A stretch of 64,000 bases of DNA from Rhodobacteraceae bacterium HTCC2150 (GTDB lineage Bacteria; Pseudomonadota; Alphaproteobacteria; Rhodobacterales; Rhodobacteraceae), in assembly GCA_000169395.1 (NCBI GenBank), contig AAXZ01000002.1:434001-498000 (forward strand), given 5' to 3'. Within the stretch, counting starts at the first letter, position 1. Each line of letters starts with the position of its first letter. Below, one piece after another: positions 35,409 to 44,308 of this stretch. The translations under genes and the position numbers were made by a program. The notes beneath the pieces are model-generated. The model was not told the DNA's origin, searched no databases, and was given only the letters and a program-made list of their open reading frames with translations.

Positions 35409-35558
35409 ATGGCACGTAAATATTGTGAAGAAAACGAGCGGATTAAGCGCCAATATATGAGCTACTTGAAACAGGCCAAAGGGCAGGATCAAAAGTCATT
35501 GGATAAGGAAAAAGATCAAACGCAACACCATCAATCAACGTCGCTTGCAACATTTTAA
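35409..35558 (+). pseudogene. Tyrosine integrase, N-terminal fragment
   Basis: MARKYCEENERIKRQYMSYL, then KQAKGQDQKSLDK, matches the start of a family of site-specific integrases (MARK-CEENERIKR...AKG-DE-TLDK). After about 33 residues the similarity is lost and the frame stops at 35558. A 5' remnant left by recombination in the gap between the alginate-like operon and the GGDEF-EAL gene. Confidence 0.5.
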
Positions 35559-35652
35559 GAAAGCGGCATAATCAAATCAACAATACGAACCAGAGCCTCC
35601 AGTAATTTATAAGCTCACCTGTTCCAATTTATCTGACGACGGACACCTAATT

Positions 35653-38475
35653 TTGTCTTCAAAACCACATACCCTCTCGATTGTTTCGCTCGCTGGAATA
35701 ATCATAACCGTCATCACCCTGCTGACTGCTAGCATTGTCTTTGCAATCATGGAGCGCAGCGCTGATGCGCAGCTGAACAAGAGCCTCCAACTGGCTTTGA
35801 ATACTTACGTAAATTATACCGAGGCTGAAATTGAGGGTGCTTCTGAAAGAGCCACGTTCATTGCAACCCGCCCTCTTCTGATCGATCTATTGCAGCTTGC
35901 AGGCACAGGCGACACCGCGGCCCAGAGCAAACTCAATATGTCTGCTAGATCATTAGTTGAAAATCAAATCATAGCTGTCGCATTCTATGGCGAAGACGGA
36001 CAAGAGCTGGCCCGTTCCGGTGTCTTCACAAAGAATCCCCAATTTACACTTACGAGTAATAAGCCTTCGGTGTCTGAACAACTGATCTGGGCTGGACAAC
36101 TGGTATTGCGCAAAACTGTAGAGATGAAAAAAGAAGAGCGGGTTGTCGGGACAATAGTGACGGAGATGAGGCTGCATGACATATGGCAGAATACTAAGGA
36201 GGCCGCGGATCTAGGCGAAACGACAGACGTGGCTCTGTGCGCGAACTATTACTCAACCATGAGCATGCAGTGTCTTCCAACCACACTCAATCCTAAAGGT
36301 ATGATAATCTCTCAAAGAAATCCTGACGGTATACTGTTGCCGATGGCTCGCGCGCTGGAGGGTAGCACCGGAGTTGTGATCGCCAAGGATTACCGCGACC
36401 AGACGGTGGTAGCAGCTTACGCACCTGTTAGTAATTTTGGGCTAGGGATAGAGCTAAAAATCGACCGAGCTAAATTGCGGGAACCCGTCATGGGCAAACT
36501 GCGCTATCTGATCCCGTTGGTGCTTGGGATGATTATCATCGCGCTGCTGTTGCTGCGCTGGCGGCTCACCCCGCTGGAGGTCCAGCTGACCGAAGAGGTC
36601 ACCGAGCGAAAGCGCGCCGAGGCGTCACTGGGTCTCCGAGCCGACGAGCTAGAGCGTGCCAACGCTGAGAAGGACAAGCGAGCCGACGAGATGTTGCGGC
36701 TCACCACTAAACTGACCGAAGAGGTCGTTGAGCGCAAGCACGCCGAGGCGTTACTGAGGAACAGCATGGCGAGCTTATCTGCCACAACTGAAACAGCGCT
36801 GGATGCCATAGTGCAGATGGATAAAAAAGGAAAGATTACCAAGTGGAGCAATAAGGCAGAGGAAATATTCGGCTGGCTGCAAGCTGAAGCCATCGGGAAG
36901 AATTTGGGCGAAACGATCGTTCCTCTGCAGTATCGCGAGGCGCATCTTAGTGGCATGAAACATTTCCTAGCCACCGGCGAGGGGCCAGTTCTGAATAGGC
37001 GAATTGAGATTACGGGCCTGCATCGCAACGGTCATGAGTTCCCCATTGAGTTATCTATCGCTCCGTTTAAAATGAATGGTGAGTATGCGTTCAGCGCCTT
37101 TATGCGCGATATTTCTGAAGCAAAAGCTGCAGAAGATGAAATCAATAAACTTGCTTTTTATGACGCCCTGACCGGTCTGCCCAACCGCCGCATGTTATAC
37201 GGCAAGCTGGAAGATGAAATGAAGAGGTCGGATCGCTCCGGTTTACCGGTAGTGCTTATGCTGCTGGATCTTGATTTCTTTAAAGAGGTGAACGACAAAC
37301 TGGGGCACGCTCAGGGTGATCGGTTGCTGGTTGAGGCCGCCCGGCGAATTACGGCGTGTGTGCGCGAAACGGATACCGTTGCCCGTCTTGGGGGAGATGA
37401 ATTTATGATTATCTTGTCCAATATGAAAGATGTTACAAAAGCCTCTCACATTGCCGAGAATATTATTAAGAGCCTTGCTGCTCCCTTTTATTTATCGGAG
37501 AAAATAAATTTTATATCTGGCAGTCTTGGCGTTGCCCTCTATCCCAACGATGCACAGAATGCTGATAACCTGATTGTGAACGCCGATCAGGCGATGTACA
37601 TGGCCAAAGACGCAGGACGTAACGGCTTCAGCTACTTCACTCTGGCTTTGCAGGAGGCTGCCCAAACTCGCCTGAGTCTGATCAGTGATTTGCGCACTGC
37701 TCTGCCTGGCAAGCAGTTTGCGGTTCATTACCAGCCCATCGTGGAACTGGCGACCGGCAAGATTTACAAAGCCGAGGCTCTGTTACGCTGGCAGCACCCT
37801 GAACGTGGCCCGGTCAGCCCCGCGGACTTCATACCCGTGGCGGAAGAGGCCGGGCTCATTCATGAAATCGGTGACTGGGTCTTTCACGAGGCAATACGTG
37901 AGCTTGCGCACTGGAGAGAGTTGTTCGAGCCTGAGCTTCAAATCAGTGTGAATGTATCACCCGTCCAGTTCCGCGAGAGTCAGGGAAGTGATCGCAGAAG
38001 TTTGGAGGGTTTTAAGAAGAACTGGCTAAACGCGTTGAACGGACTGGGCCTTCCCGGAGAAAGTGTCGTCTTTGAAATTACCGAAGGTGTGTTGGTGAAT
38101 GCGGAGGCATCCGTCACAGAGAAACTGATCGCAATGCGTGATGCAGGTGTTCAGGTGGCACTTGATGATTTTGGCACGGGCTATTCATCGTTGTCCTACC
38201 TGAAGAAATTTGACATCGATTACCTCAAGATCGATCAGTCTTTTGTGCAAAACTTGCAAGATGACACTGACAATCAGGCCTTGTGCGAGGCGATAATCGT
38301 CATGGCGCATAAGCTGGGTCTGAAAGTGATTGCAGAAGGCGTGGAAACGGAACCGCAGCGCGATCTCCTCGTCGGTTTTGGTTGCGACTATGCGCAGGGT
38401 TGGTTGTATTCGAAGGCGGTACCAGCAGACGAATTTGAGGTGCTACTGAAGGAACAGGGTAAGGTTGCACAATAG
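35653..38475 (+). CDS. Membrane-bound sensor-PAS-GGDEF-EAL protein
   Basis: This 940-residue protein has membrane helices at about residues 9-30 and 281-300 enclosing a periplasmic sensor. A coiled-coil stretch with two TEEVxERKxAEA repeats follows, then a PAS domain near 375-490. The GGDEF domain has intact GGDEF near 579 and a RETD inhibitory site. The EAL domain is canonical (EALLRW near 707, DDFGTGYSSLSYLKKF, KVIAEGVETE). It should therefore be able to make and break c-di-GMP. The start is a TTG at 35653. It lies after the Alg44/Alg8/AlgG-like genes and probably tunes the PilZ-controlled polymerase. Confidence 0.9.
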   Translation: MSSKPHTLSIVSLAGIIITVITLLTASIVFAIMERSADAQLNKSLQLALNTYVNYTEAEIEGASERATFIATRPLLIDLLQLAGTGDTAAQSKLNMSARSLVENQIIAVAFYGEDGQELARSGVFTKNPQFTLTSNKPSVSEQLIWAGQLVLRKTVEMKKEERVVGTIVTEMRLHDIWQNTKEAADLGETTDVALCANYYSTMSMQCLPTTLNPKGMIISQRNPDGILLPMARALEGSTGVVIAKDYRDQTVVAAYAPVSNFGLGIELKIDRAKLREPVMGKLRYLIPLVLGMIIIALLLLRWRLTPLEVQLTEEVTERKRAEASLGLRADELERANAEKDKRADEMLRLTTKLTEEVVERKHAEALLRNSMASLSATTETALDAIVQMDKKGKITKWSNKAEEIFGWLQAEAIGKNLGETIVPLQYREAHLSGMKHFLATGEGPVLNRRIEITGLHRNGHEFPIELSIAPFKMNGEYAFSAFMRDISEAKAAEDEINKLAFYDALTGLPNRRMLYGKLEDEMKRSDRSGLPVVLMLLDLDFFKEVNDKLGHAQGDRLLVEAARRITACVRETDTVARLGGDEFMIILSNMKDVTKASHIAENIIKSLAAPFYLSEKINFISGSLGVALYPNDAQNADNLIVNADQAMYMAKDAGRNGFSYFTLALQEAAQTRLSLISDLRTALPGKQFAVHYQPIVELATGKIYKAEALLRWQHPERGPVSPADFIPVAEEAGLIHEIGDWVFHEAIRELAHWRELFEPELQISVNVSPVQFRESQGSDRRSLEGFKKNWLNALNGLGLPGESVVFEITEGVLVNAEASVTEKLIAMRDAGVQVALDDFGTGYSSLSYLKKFDIDYLKIDQSFVQNLQDDTDNQALCEAIIVMAHKLGLKVIAEGVETEPQRDLLVGFGCDYAQGWLYSKAVPADEFEVLLKEQGKVAQ

Positions 38476-39451
38476 TGGCCTGATGAGAATTGCGCAGCTA
38501 CTGTTGGGGATCAGTGGCGCTCTCGCTATGACAGTCTCGTTTTGCATGATCCGATTTGGTATGACCACTTGCCGTTCAAGCCCTTTCCTGAAGACTGGCC
38601 CGTCTTTACACCAAAGGACCGGATGGGCGATTGGCTGGAGATCTACGCGCGCGATCTGGAACTGAACATCTGGACAAGCACCACGTTTGAGGGCGCGACT
38701 TTTAATGAAGCAAACCAAACATGGACGGCAGAAGTAACGCGCGAGGGCAAGCATACCACCTTGCGACCTGCCCATGTGGTCATGGCACTGGGCCTTTCAG
38801 GCTTTCCCAAAGTACCCGAATTTTCAGGGCGCGACGTGTTCAAAGGCCCGCAATTTCACTCAAGTGCGTACAAAGACCGTAGCGCATTTGCGGGAAAATC
38901 GGTGCTGGTGGTTGGCGCAAATAACTCCGCGCATGATATTGCGTCTGATCTGGTCCGGCAGGGTGCAAAGCCTACTATGCTGCAACGTTCCTCCTCCTTG
39001 GTTGTGCGCCAAGATGACTATTGCGACAAAGTCCTTGGACCGCTTTATTCGGCCGAGGCTGTCGCATGTGGCATCACAACGGACAAGGCGGATATCCTTC
39101 AGGCATCAATGCCTTTGCGGCTGCTAGAGAAAAATCATCGCGTCATCTGGGACGGCATTCGCGCTGAACGCTGTGACTACTATCAACGCCTTACCGATGC
39201 TGGATTTAATCTCGATTTTGCCGAAGACGGCACAGGTCTGGGCACAAAATATCGACGCACGGCATCTGGCTATTACATTGACGTCGGTGCCGCTGAGATG
39301 GTGATGGATGGCCGTATTGGTGTTCGCTCAGGCAACGGGATCAGCCACCTGTCTGAGACTGCTGTGCATCTAGACGACGGCGAGATGATCGAGGTCGATG
39401 CAATTATCTATGCGACAGGCTACGGCGGCATGACCGATTGGGTCGCCGCAT
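38476..39451 (+). pseudogene. Flavin-containing monooxygenase, fragment lacking both ends
   Basis: In the same frame as the GGDEF-EAL stop, the reading DQWRSRYDSLVLHDPIWYDH through SVLVVGANNSAHDIASDLVR (NADPH-binding) to IIYATGYGGMTDWVAAL matches the middle of a roughly 600-residue FMO-type oxidoreductase. The N-terminal FAD Rossmann motif is missing, and the C-terminus is replaced by the IS3 element from 39452. A TTG at 38542 could start translation but the product would lack the FAD site. Confidence 0.85.
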
Positions 39452-39489
39452 TGGACCTGTCGCGCTTTTGTGCCGCCCCCGGTGCTCGT

Positions 39490-40347
39490 TTAAGCCACCT
39501 TTCGTTCGAATGCGACAGGGCTTTTCCAGCCTAATGCTGAATGGCGTCGTCGTGGATTGTAGAAGCCGTTGATGTATTCGAAGATCGCCATCTCAGCCTT
39601 CCTGCGGGTTTCCCAGTTATCGCGCCAGATCAATTCCGCCTTGATGGTTTTGAAGAAGGTTTCGACGGCGGCATTATCATAGCAATTGCCTTTGCCAGAC
39701 ATGGATACTTTGAAGCCATGCTGGCGCAGGATCTTTTGGTAATCGTGTGAGCAATATTGGCTGCCACGGTCAGTGTGATGGATGCAGCCTTTTGCAGGTG
39801 CGCGGAACGCGATAGCCATTTTCAACGCCCTGATTGCCAGGTCTCGTTTCATCCGATTGCTCACCGCCCAGCCGATCACACGCCGTGAATGAAGATCGAG
39901 GATCACGGCCAGATACAACCAGCCCTCACGCGTCCAGATATAGGTAATGTCACCAACCCACTTCTGATTTGGCGCATCTGCGTTGAAGTCACGCTCCAGT
40001 AGGTTCGGCGAGATGTTGAACTTATGATTGCTGTCTGTCGTCACCTTATGTTTGCGTGTTCTGATCACTGATATGCCATTCTGGCGCATCAAACGCCCAA
40101 CACGGCGGTGACCAATATCAAGGCCAATCTCTTTCAGCTCTTCTGTCATGCGTGGGCGGCCATAGCTGCCCAAGCTCAGGCGCGATTGTTCTTTAATGTG
40201 CGCCAACGTCACCATATCAGACCGCTGTCTGCGGCTGGCAGGTCGGCTGCGATACGCCCGCAAACCGCGCGGACTGACAGCCATGACCCGACACATCAGT
40301 TCAATGGAAAATGCAGATCGGTGTTCTTCGATAAACTTAAACCTCAT
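39490..40347 (-). CDS. IS3-family transposase OrfB, copy 2
   Basis: It has 285 residues and the same DDE core as the copy at 16646 (VGDITYIWTREGWLYLAVIL, HHTDRGSQYCS, YDNAAVETFFKTIKAEL), with scattered substitutions such as HRSAFSIELM for HQSTFSIGRM. The frame is intact and overlaps orfA by 4 bp. Confidence 0.93.
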   Translation of the reverse strand: MRFKFIEEHRSAFSIELMCRVMAVSPRGLRAYRSRPASRRQRSDMVTLAHIKEQSRLSLGSYGRPRMTEELKEIGLDIGHRRVGRLMRQNGISVIRTRKHKVTTDSNHKFNISPNLLERDFNADAPNQKWVGDITYIWTREGWLYLAVILDLHSRRVIGWAVSNRMKRDLAIRALKMAIAFRAPAKGCIHHTDRGSQYCSHDYQKILRQHGFKVSMSGKGNCYDNAAVETFFKTIKAELIWRDNWETRRKAEMAIFEYINGFYNPRRRHSALGWKSPVAFERKVA

Positions 40348-40619
40348 GGCTTTTGGCTCGCAAAGAACACCGTGGCCTTTTTTAACACTTCCCTTTCCTC
40401 CTTGAGAATGCGGTTCTCACGTCGAAGCCGGTCATTCTCTTGGGCGAGGCTTAAATCCTCTTTTGACACCAAATCCGTGTCTCGATGCGCCGTGATCCAT
40501 TTGTTCAGTGTCGACATGCCGACGCCAAGATCGTCCGCCACCTGCTTGCGCGTCAGCCCACTGGTCAGCGCGATCCGCACTGCATCTTGGCGGAATTCGT
40601 CCGTCCGTTTCAGTACCAT
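40344..40619 (-). CDS. IS3-family transposase OrfA, copy 2
   Basis: This 91-residue helix-turn-helix plus leucine-zipper protein (TRKQVADDLGVGMSTLNKWI) is nearly identical to the OrfA at 17500. An A AAA AAG slippery heptamer at 40377-40383 (minus strand) is preserved, supporting frameshifted OrfAB production. Confidence 0.92.
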   Translation of the reverse strand: MVLKRTDEFRQDAVRIALTSGLTRKQVADDLGVGMSTLNKWITAHRDTDLVSKEDLSLAQENDRLRRENRILKEEREVLKKATVFFASQKP

Positions 40620-40731
40620 AGTCAGTCTCCTTTGCTGCAGTAAATGCTATCAAAGGAGCGGCATCAAACCGTGACAGGTCCACTATCAGGGCTAGGCTGT
40701 CTGAGTGTGAGGAAGAGGCAGCTATTCATTA

Positions 40732-41016
40732 CTACACTGAGCTATGTAGCAGATCGCCACTCAACGGTATCGTATGTTTATTTACAGGATCAAATTCCTG
40801 CAAAAGATGCCGTTGGCCGTCCAACCAATTTACTCCGTCAGCAGCATCCTGCGTAAGTATTTCCGCACCCCTTATTACGATCGCATGAAGTTCATCTCCT
40901 GACTGCATCAAATGAAATACACGGTGCTTCGAATCATTAAATGCTATTAAGTTTGCGGCAAACTCATCCAAACATCCCTGCTTTGGTTTAAATTTAATAA
41001 TCGACAGTTTCTGCAT
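40732..41016 (-). CDS. Hypothetical small protein, possibly ABM-like
   Basis: It has 94 residues from the ATG at 41014-41016, which has GGAGA six bases upstream; a TTG five codons earlier is less likely. MQKLSIIKFKPKQGCLDEFA and HRVFHLMQSGDELHAIVIRG look like a dimeric alpha/beta-barrel (antibiotic-biosynthesis-monooxygenase-like) fold, but the match is weak. Adjacent to IS3 copy 2; no partner gene. Confidence 0.45.
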   Translation of the reverse strand: MQKLSIIKFKPKQGCLDEFAANLIAFNDSKHRVFHLMQSGDELHAIVIRGAEILTQDAADGVNWLDGQRHLLQEFDPVNKHTIPLSGDLLHSSV

Positions 41017-41373
41017 TAGTCTCTCCAAGTTACGTTTGTTCGTTCAGTAACTCATAGAATAACAATTCTGTCTAGTTTAGCTCGCAGAGCAGTACACCAA
41101 AACCAAATCTTTACCTTGGGTTTACACGGGCAAACCAGCCCAAGTGGATTCATCTCCGTATTTTCTGGAGGGTCCTATGACCTCTGACGCCCCTCACAGG
41201 CGCAAGTCGGACGCAAACGATAGATGATGGCCCAGAAGTTTATGGCCCTTATTGGTCAGGGGATCAAGTCGTGCTCACAGGGTAGCCGTGGAGGCGCTGG
41301 GGAGGCCTTTAATCTTGTCAAGATGCAGCGCCGGGGCCATAAATAAAGACAACTAGTGCTACGGGAGAAAATA
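41017..41373. other. Gene-free stretch
   Basis: This 357-bp stretch has no recognisable gene. It ends with GGGAG, the Shine-Dalgarno of the next gene. Nothing else stands out. Confidence 0.4.
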
Positions 41374-41700
41374 ATGCGACATATGATTGCTGTGACGTGC
41401 CTTGCAATAATGTTTGGACTGCCTGCTCAAGCTCAAGATCTCAATGGATACGATATGTTTTTTCAAGAACAGTTTGAAGGTCAGTACGGCAACAACTGGT
41501 ACCTGCTACATGTCAGCGAAGAGGGAGCTTACCATCATTTTTCAGTGATTGCAGATGGAAAGTTTCCATATGAAGGAACCTTCATTACTGCCTGCCGCAC
41601 GGATATGCAGGACAGCTTTGTTCCGAACCAAAACTATGAATACACGGAAGTAAGTGGGGAAGTCGTCAATGCCTTTTACTATTGGGTTTGCACTTCTTAG
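41374..41700 (+). CDS. Hypothetical periplasmic protein
   Basis: It has 108 residues from the ATG at 41374, which follows GGGAG; the frame extends 6 codons upstream. A signal peptide (MRHMIAVTCLAIMFGLPAQAQ) precedes a small acidic domain rich in aromatic residues (GQYGNNWYLLHVSEEGAYHH) with two cysteines (TACRTD, WVCTS) that may pair. Unknown family and function. An IS left end begins 40 bp downstream. Confidence 0.55.
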   Translation: MRHMIAVTCLAIMFGLPAQAQDLNGYDMFFQEQFEGQYGNNWYLLHVSEEGAYHHFSVIADGKFPYEGTFITACRTDMQDSFVPNQNYEYTEVSGEVVNAFYYWVCTS

Positions 41701-41740
41701 AGCAATGTTATTTCGTTTTCTGAGTCTCTCCCATTACTAG

Positions 41741-41830
41741 TGTCTGACGTCAGCACTCATGGGTCCAAATATCGTTATTTTCTAAAGGAATATTTGTCAC
41801 TCATCGTAACCACTGAGAAGTGGAAGATGA
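41741..41830 (+). repeat. Solo left end of an IS, copy B
   Basis: This 90-bp block is homologous to 16406-16494 (TGTCTGACGTCAGCACTCAT, later GTGGAAGATGA). It is followed by a short frame beginning MRQTTRTGRTTYKTQ that may be an orfA start, but no transposase body follows. Confidence 0.55.
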
Positions 41831-41854
41831 GACAGACAACTAGAACAGGCAGAA

Positions 41855-42301
41855 CTACTTACAAAACTCAGGAATTACAGCCCTATAATCGCTACAGTAA
41901 TCAGGGGCGGCGAACCAGACGTCTGTTGCCCCAACTGAAAAATGCACCGCAACCCAAGTATTTCTTAGCTTGCGATATAAAACAGATACAGACGTACCGT
42001 CCATTTGATCGGGGTAAAACTCTCCTCGCAGGTATCCAGGCGTGGAATAAAGATCAATTATGCCCCCACCTGGCCGCTGCGGGGCTAACGATGCATATGC
42101 CACATTTTCAGACACTCTGAGTTGATCAATGACGAACTCAATCGGAGCGCCAAGATCCCATTCGATATGTGGACGAATAGCATCCATCAATTCTGATCTA
42201 TCAGCGGTGCCTCGTGCTGGCTCGTCCCAAGCGTAAGACACAGAAGCAAACACACTTAACAATCCAACACCAACAATCGCCCCAACAACAGCCTTACGCA
42301 T
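41855..42301 (-). CDS. Hypothetical secreted protein
   Basis: It has 148 residues from the ATG at 42299-42301, six bases after GGAGAG. A signal peptide (MRKAVVGAIVGVGLLSVFASVSYA) is followed by a compact domain (ELMDAIRPHIEWDLGAPIEF, later RKLRNTWVAVHFS) ending with two cysteines (PDYCSDYRAVIPEFC). No family recognised. Confidence 0.55.
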   Translation of the reverse strand: MRKAVVGAIVGVGLLSVFASVSYAWDEPARGTADRSELMDAIRPHIEWDLGAPIEFVIDQLRVSENVAYASLAPQRPGGGIIDLYSTPGYLRGEFYPDQMDGTSVSVLYRKLRNTWVAVHFSVGATDVWFAAPDYCSDYRAVIPEFCK

Positions 42302-42385
42302 ATTCATCTCTCCATTGTCCGTCATCAAATAATTTAAGACAGAGGGCGTTTTGACTTCGAGGAGTCATCGCTCATCTGTGTTTAG

Positions 42386-43080
42386 TTAAGCAGCAGATTT
42401 AGCGTACTGCAAGCGTCTTAGCTTCATGGTCCTCCTTTTGGTCTTTTCTCGTTCGAGCAAGATTGTATGGCCCCGGCCTGCGTAGACGTCTGCAGGTGTG
42501 ACGTTGTTCAAGCTCTCGTGGTATCTCTGATGGTTGTAATTCCCAACGAAGGCAGCGATGTGCGCCTCAAGATCACCGGGCAGGTAGTAATTCTCCAACA
42601 GGATGCGGTTCTTCAACGTTTGATGCCATCGCTCAATCTTGCCCTGAGTTTGCGGATGATAAGGAGCGCCACGTGTGTGCGACATGCCTTTGTCTTCCAG
42701 ATAGTCAGCCAGATCGCCGGAGATGTAACAAGGACCATTGTCCGACAGCAGGCGTGGGCGATGAACCACATTTGCATGATCAAACCCAGTTTCTTTCAGC
42801 GCCTGGTTCAACGTGTCCTGCACGTCAGATGCGGCCATTCCCGTGCAGAGTTTCCAAGTGATAATGTACCGGCTGTAATCATCCAGAATGGTCGACAGAT
42901 AAAACCAGCCCCAGCCGATGACTTTGAGATAGGTAAAGTCCGTTTGCCAAAGTTGATTGGGTGCAGTCGTCTTGTCGCGGAACTCATCAGCAGCCTTCAT
43001 GACGATAAAAGCTGGACTCGTGATCAGGTCATGGGAACGAAGAAGCCTGTAAACACTGGCCTCTGAGACAAAGTAGACCA
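42386..43080 (-). pseudogene. IS3-type transposase OrfB remnant
   Basis: From about 43080 the minus-strand translation reads FVSEASVYRLLRSHDLITSP, then PNQLWQTDFTYLKVIGWGWF, LLSDNGPCYISGDLADYLED and TQGKIERWHQTLKNRILLEN, a DDE integrase core. The OrfA and the start of OrfB are missing, replaced by the MGGYGSG gene fragment. OrfA of this element type may be the fragment at 25911. Confidence 0.82.
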
Positions 43081-43391
43081 TCAACAACGGCAGGGCATTT
43101 AAAGTAGGTTTGAACACCCCCAAAGTGGCGCGGGGTATCAGACAGGCGAACATGCTCGGTCACTGGCTCCCATTCGCTACCGTTTTCTCGGTAACGGTAG
43201 GATAGCACTAGATAGTCTTTGCTGGTTGCATAGTCGATTTGCGCGACAGGTTCACCGTCTTGCGTCCATTGCCATTGCCCAGAAGCACACTCAGTCAAAC
43301 TGCCGCTTCGTTTCATCTTGTTGGCATCAATCGACCGATAGTGTTCTGCCGTGCGTTTGTGCCCGTGTCTGCCTGAGCCATATCCGCCCAT
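43076..43391 (-). pseudogene. MGGYGSG-type conserved protein, N-terminal fragment
   Basis: The frame starts MGGYGSGRHGHKRTAEHYRS and continues through SGQWQWTQDGEPVAQIDYA and PRHFGGVQTYFKCPAVVDGL. This is the first 100 residues of a common mobile-element protein that normally continues into a second zinc-binding cysteine pair. The 3' half is lost at the junction with the transposase remnant near 43076. Function of the family unknown. Confidence 0.7.
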
Positions 43392-43990
43392 ATAAGTATC
43401 TCCAGTTTTTCCGAAATAAGTAGCGAAGTTAAGGGTACCTTAGGGGGGCGGATCTGAAGTCTGTGGTCTTTTCATCTTCAGACCCGTACTAAAGGTGCGT
43501 GTGCAATATCATCTTCCCCAAGAGGAGGGTTGATGGCCATAGAGTAGTATTACTAGTGTATCACATAAGAACCGGTGCCGTCGTTGGAAATCCGTTCGAT
43601 GGGTGCTTTCACGAGCAACTACGACAGCGAAGTTCCGCTTCCCGCCCTTTGTGTGAATTGACACTAACGGCCCATAGCTGCCGTTCGAGTATAGTGAAAT
43701 TGTAGGGGTGCGATTTCCCGAAAGCAGACATTGCTCATCAATCGCGTCTTTATAGTGCCTCAACTTCTGCAATGCGGACGGAGCAGCCACTCAGTAGAGT
43801 AATCCATATGGTCGCTCTTATTTCTACATTCGAAGAATTCAGCGGGAAGTTATATCTGACTAAATTTGTCAGGTTGACTTATCCGACTATTTAACTCAGG
43901 ATTAAACCAAGTCAAGCCACCCCGAATCCAAACTGGGAAGCCCGACACGTGATCATGTGAGGACTTACCAATGCAGCCGAACCAAAACAC
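43392..43990. other. Gene-poor, degenerate stretch
   Basis: This stretch is about 600 bp. A 93-codon minus-strand frame at 43509-43790 has no recognisable features and is not called. No repeat or RNA gene identified. From about 43960 the sequence turns G+C-richer, marking the hemP fragment. Confidence 0.4.
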
Positions 43991-44147
43991 TCCGAGGCCA
44001 TCTACTGATGCACGAGACCTACGCCGAACTTCGCGCATCAGGCAGGCTGACCGATTTGAGATACTGGCTGCTGCATCAGAAGCGGCAGACCTCTGCCCGA
44101 TCTGGATCACAGACCGTTTGTCAGAGCGTGAACGGGTGTCACCATGA
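43991..44147 (+). pseudogene. Unidentified gene, 3' fragment coupled to hemP
   Basis: In the frame ending at 44145-44147 the translation reads TDARDLRRTSRIRQADRFEI then LAAASEAADLCPIWITDRLS. It looks protein-like and its stop overlaps the hemP start (ATGA). There is no start codon, so it is the tail of an upstream gene lost at the junction. Family not recognised. Confidence 0.4.
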
Positions 44148-44308
44148 GCTTTCATTCGACCCCGCCAAAACAATCGCCTGCACCGACGCTTCCGACTTAT
44201 GCGGCCCGCGATTTGACCGAAGGGGGCGATCTGGCTCAAATCGTTCTGGACCAGCAAACCTACACCCTGCGGATTACGCGGGCTGGCAAGTTGATCCTGA
44301 CCAAATGA
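44144..44308 (+). CDS. hemP: Hemin uptake protein HemP
   Basis: This 54-residue protein ends LAQIVLDQQTYTLRITRAGK LILTK, the conserved C-terminal motif of HemP/HmuP, which is encoded with heme uptake systems and in some bacteria activates the heme receptor gene. Its start overlaps the upstream frame and its stop overlaps the next gene (ATGA both sides). The heme receptor and transporter are not present, so this is a piece of a heme locus carried into the island. Confidence 0.75.
   Translation: MSFHSTPPKQSPAPTLPTYAARDLTEGGDLAQIVLDQQTYTLRITRAGKLILTK

Larger units (their letters stand above)
39452..40682 (-). mobile_element. IS3-family insertion sequence, copy 2
   Basis: This 1231-bp element has TGGACCTGTCGCG at 39452-39464 and CGTGACAGGTCCA at 40670-40682 (one mismatch in 13). 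It has the same length and gene layout as 16608-17838 but clearly diverged in sequence, so the copies did not arise from one recent duplication. It interrupts the monooxygenase remnant. No target duplication is seen (CAT left, CTA right). Confidence 0.92.

Noticed and set aside
16608-40682. Composite transposon bounded by the two IS3 copies
   Set aside because: The copies are diverged and there is no target duplication at the outer ends, so movement as one unit is not supported.
42467-43066. A 199-codon plus-strand frame
   Set aside because: It is the antisense shadow of the transposase OrfB remnant, which has clear DDE motifs.
43509-43790. A 93-codon minus-strand frame
   Set aside because: No start signal, no similarity recognised, surrounded by degenerate sequence.
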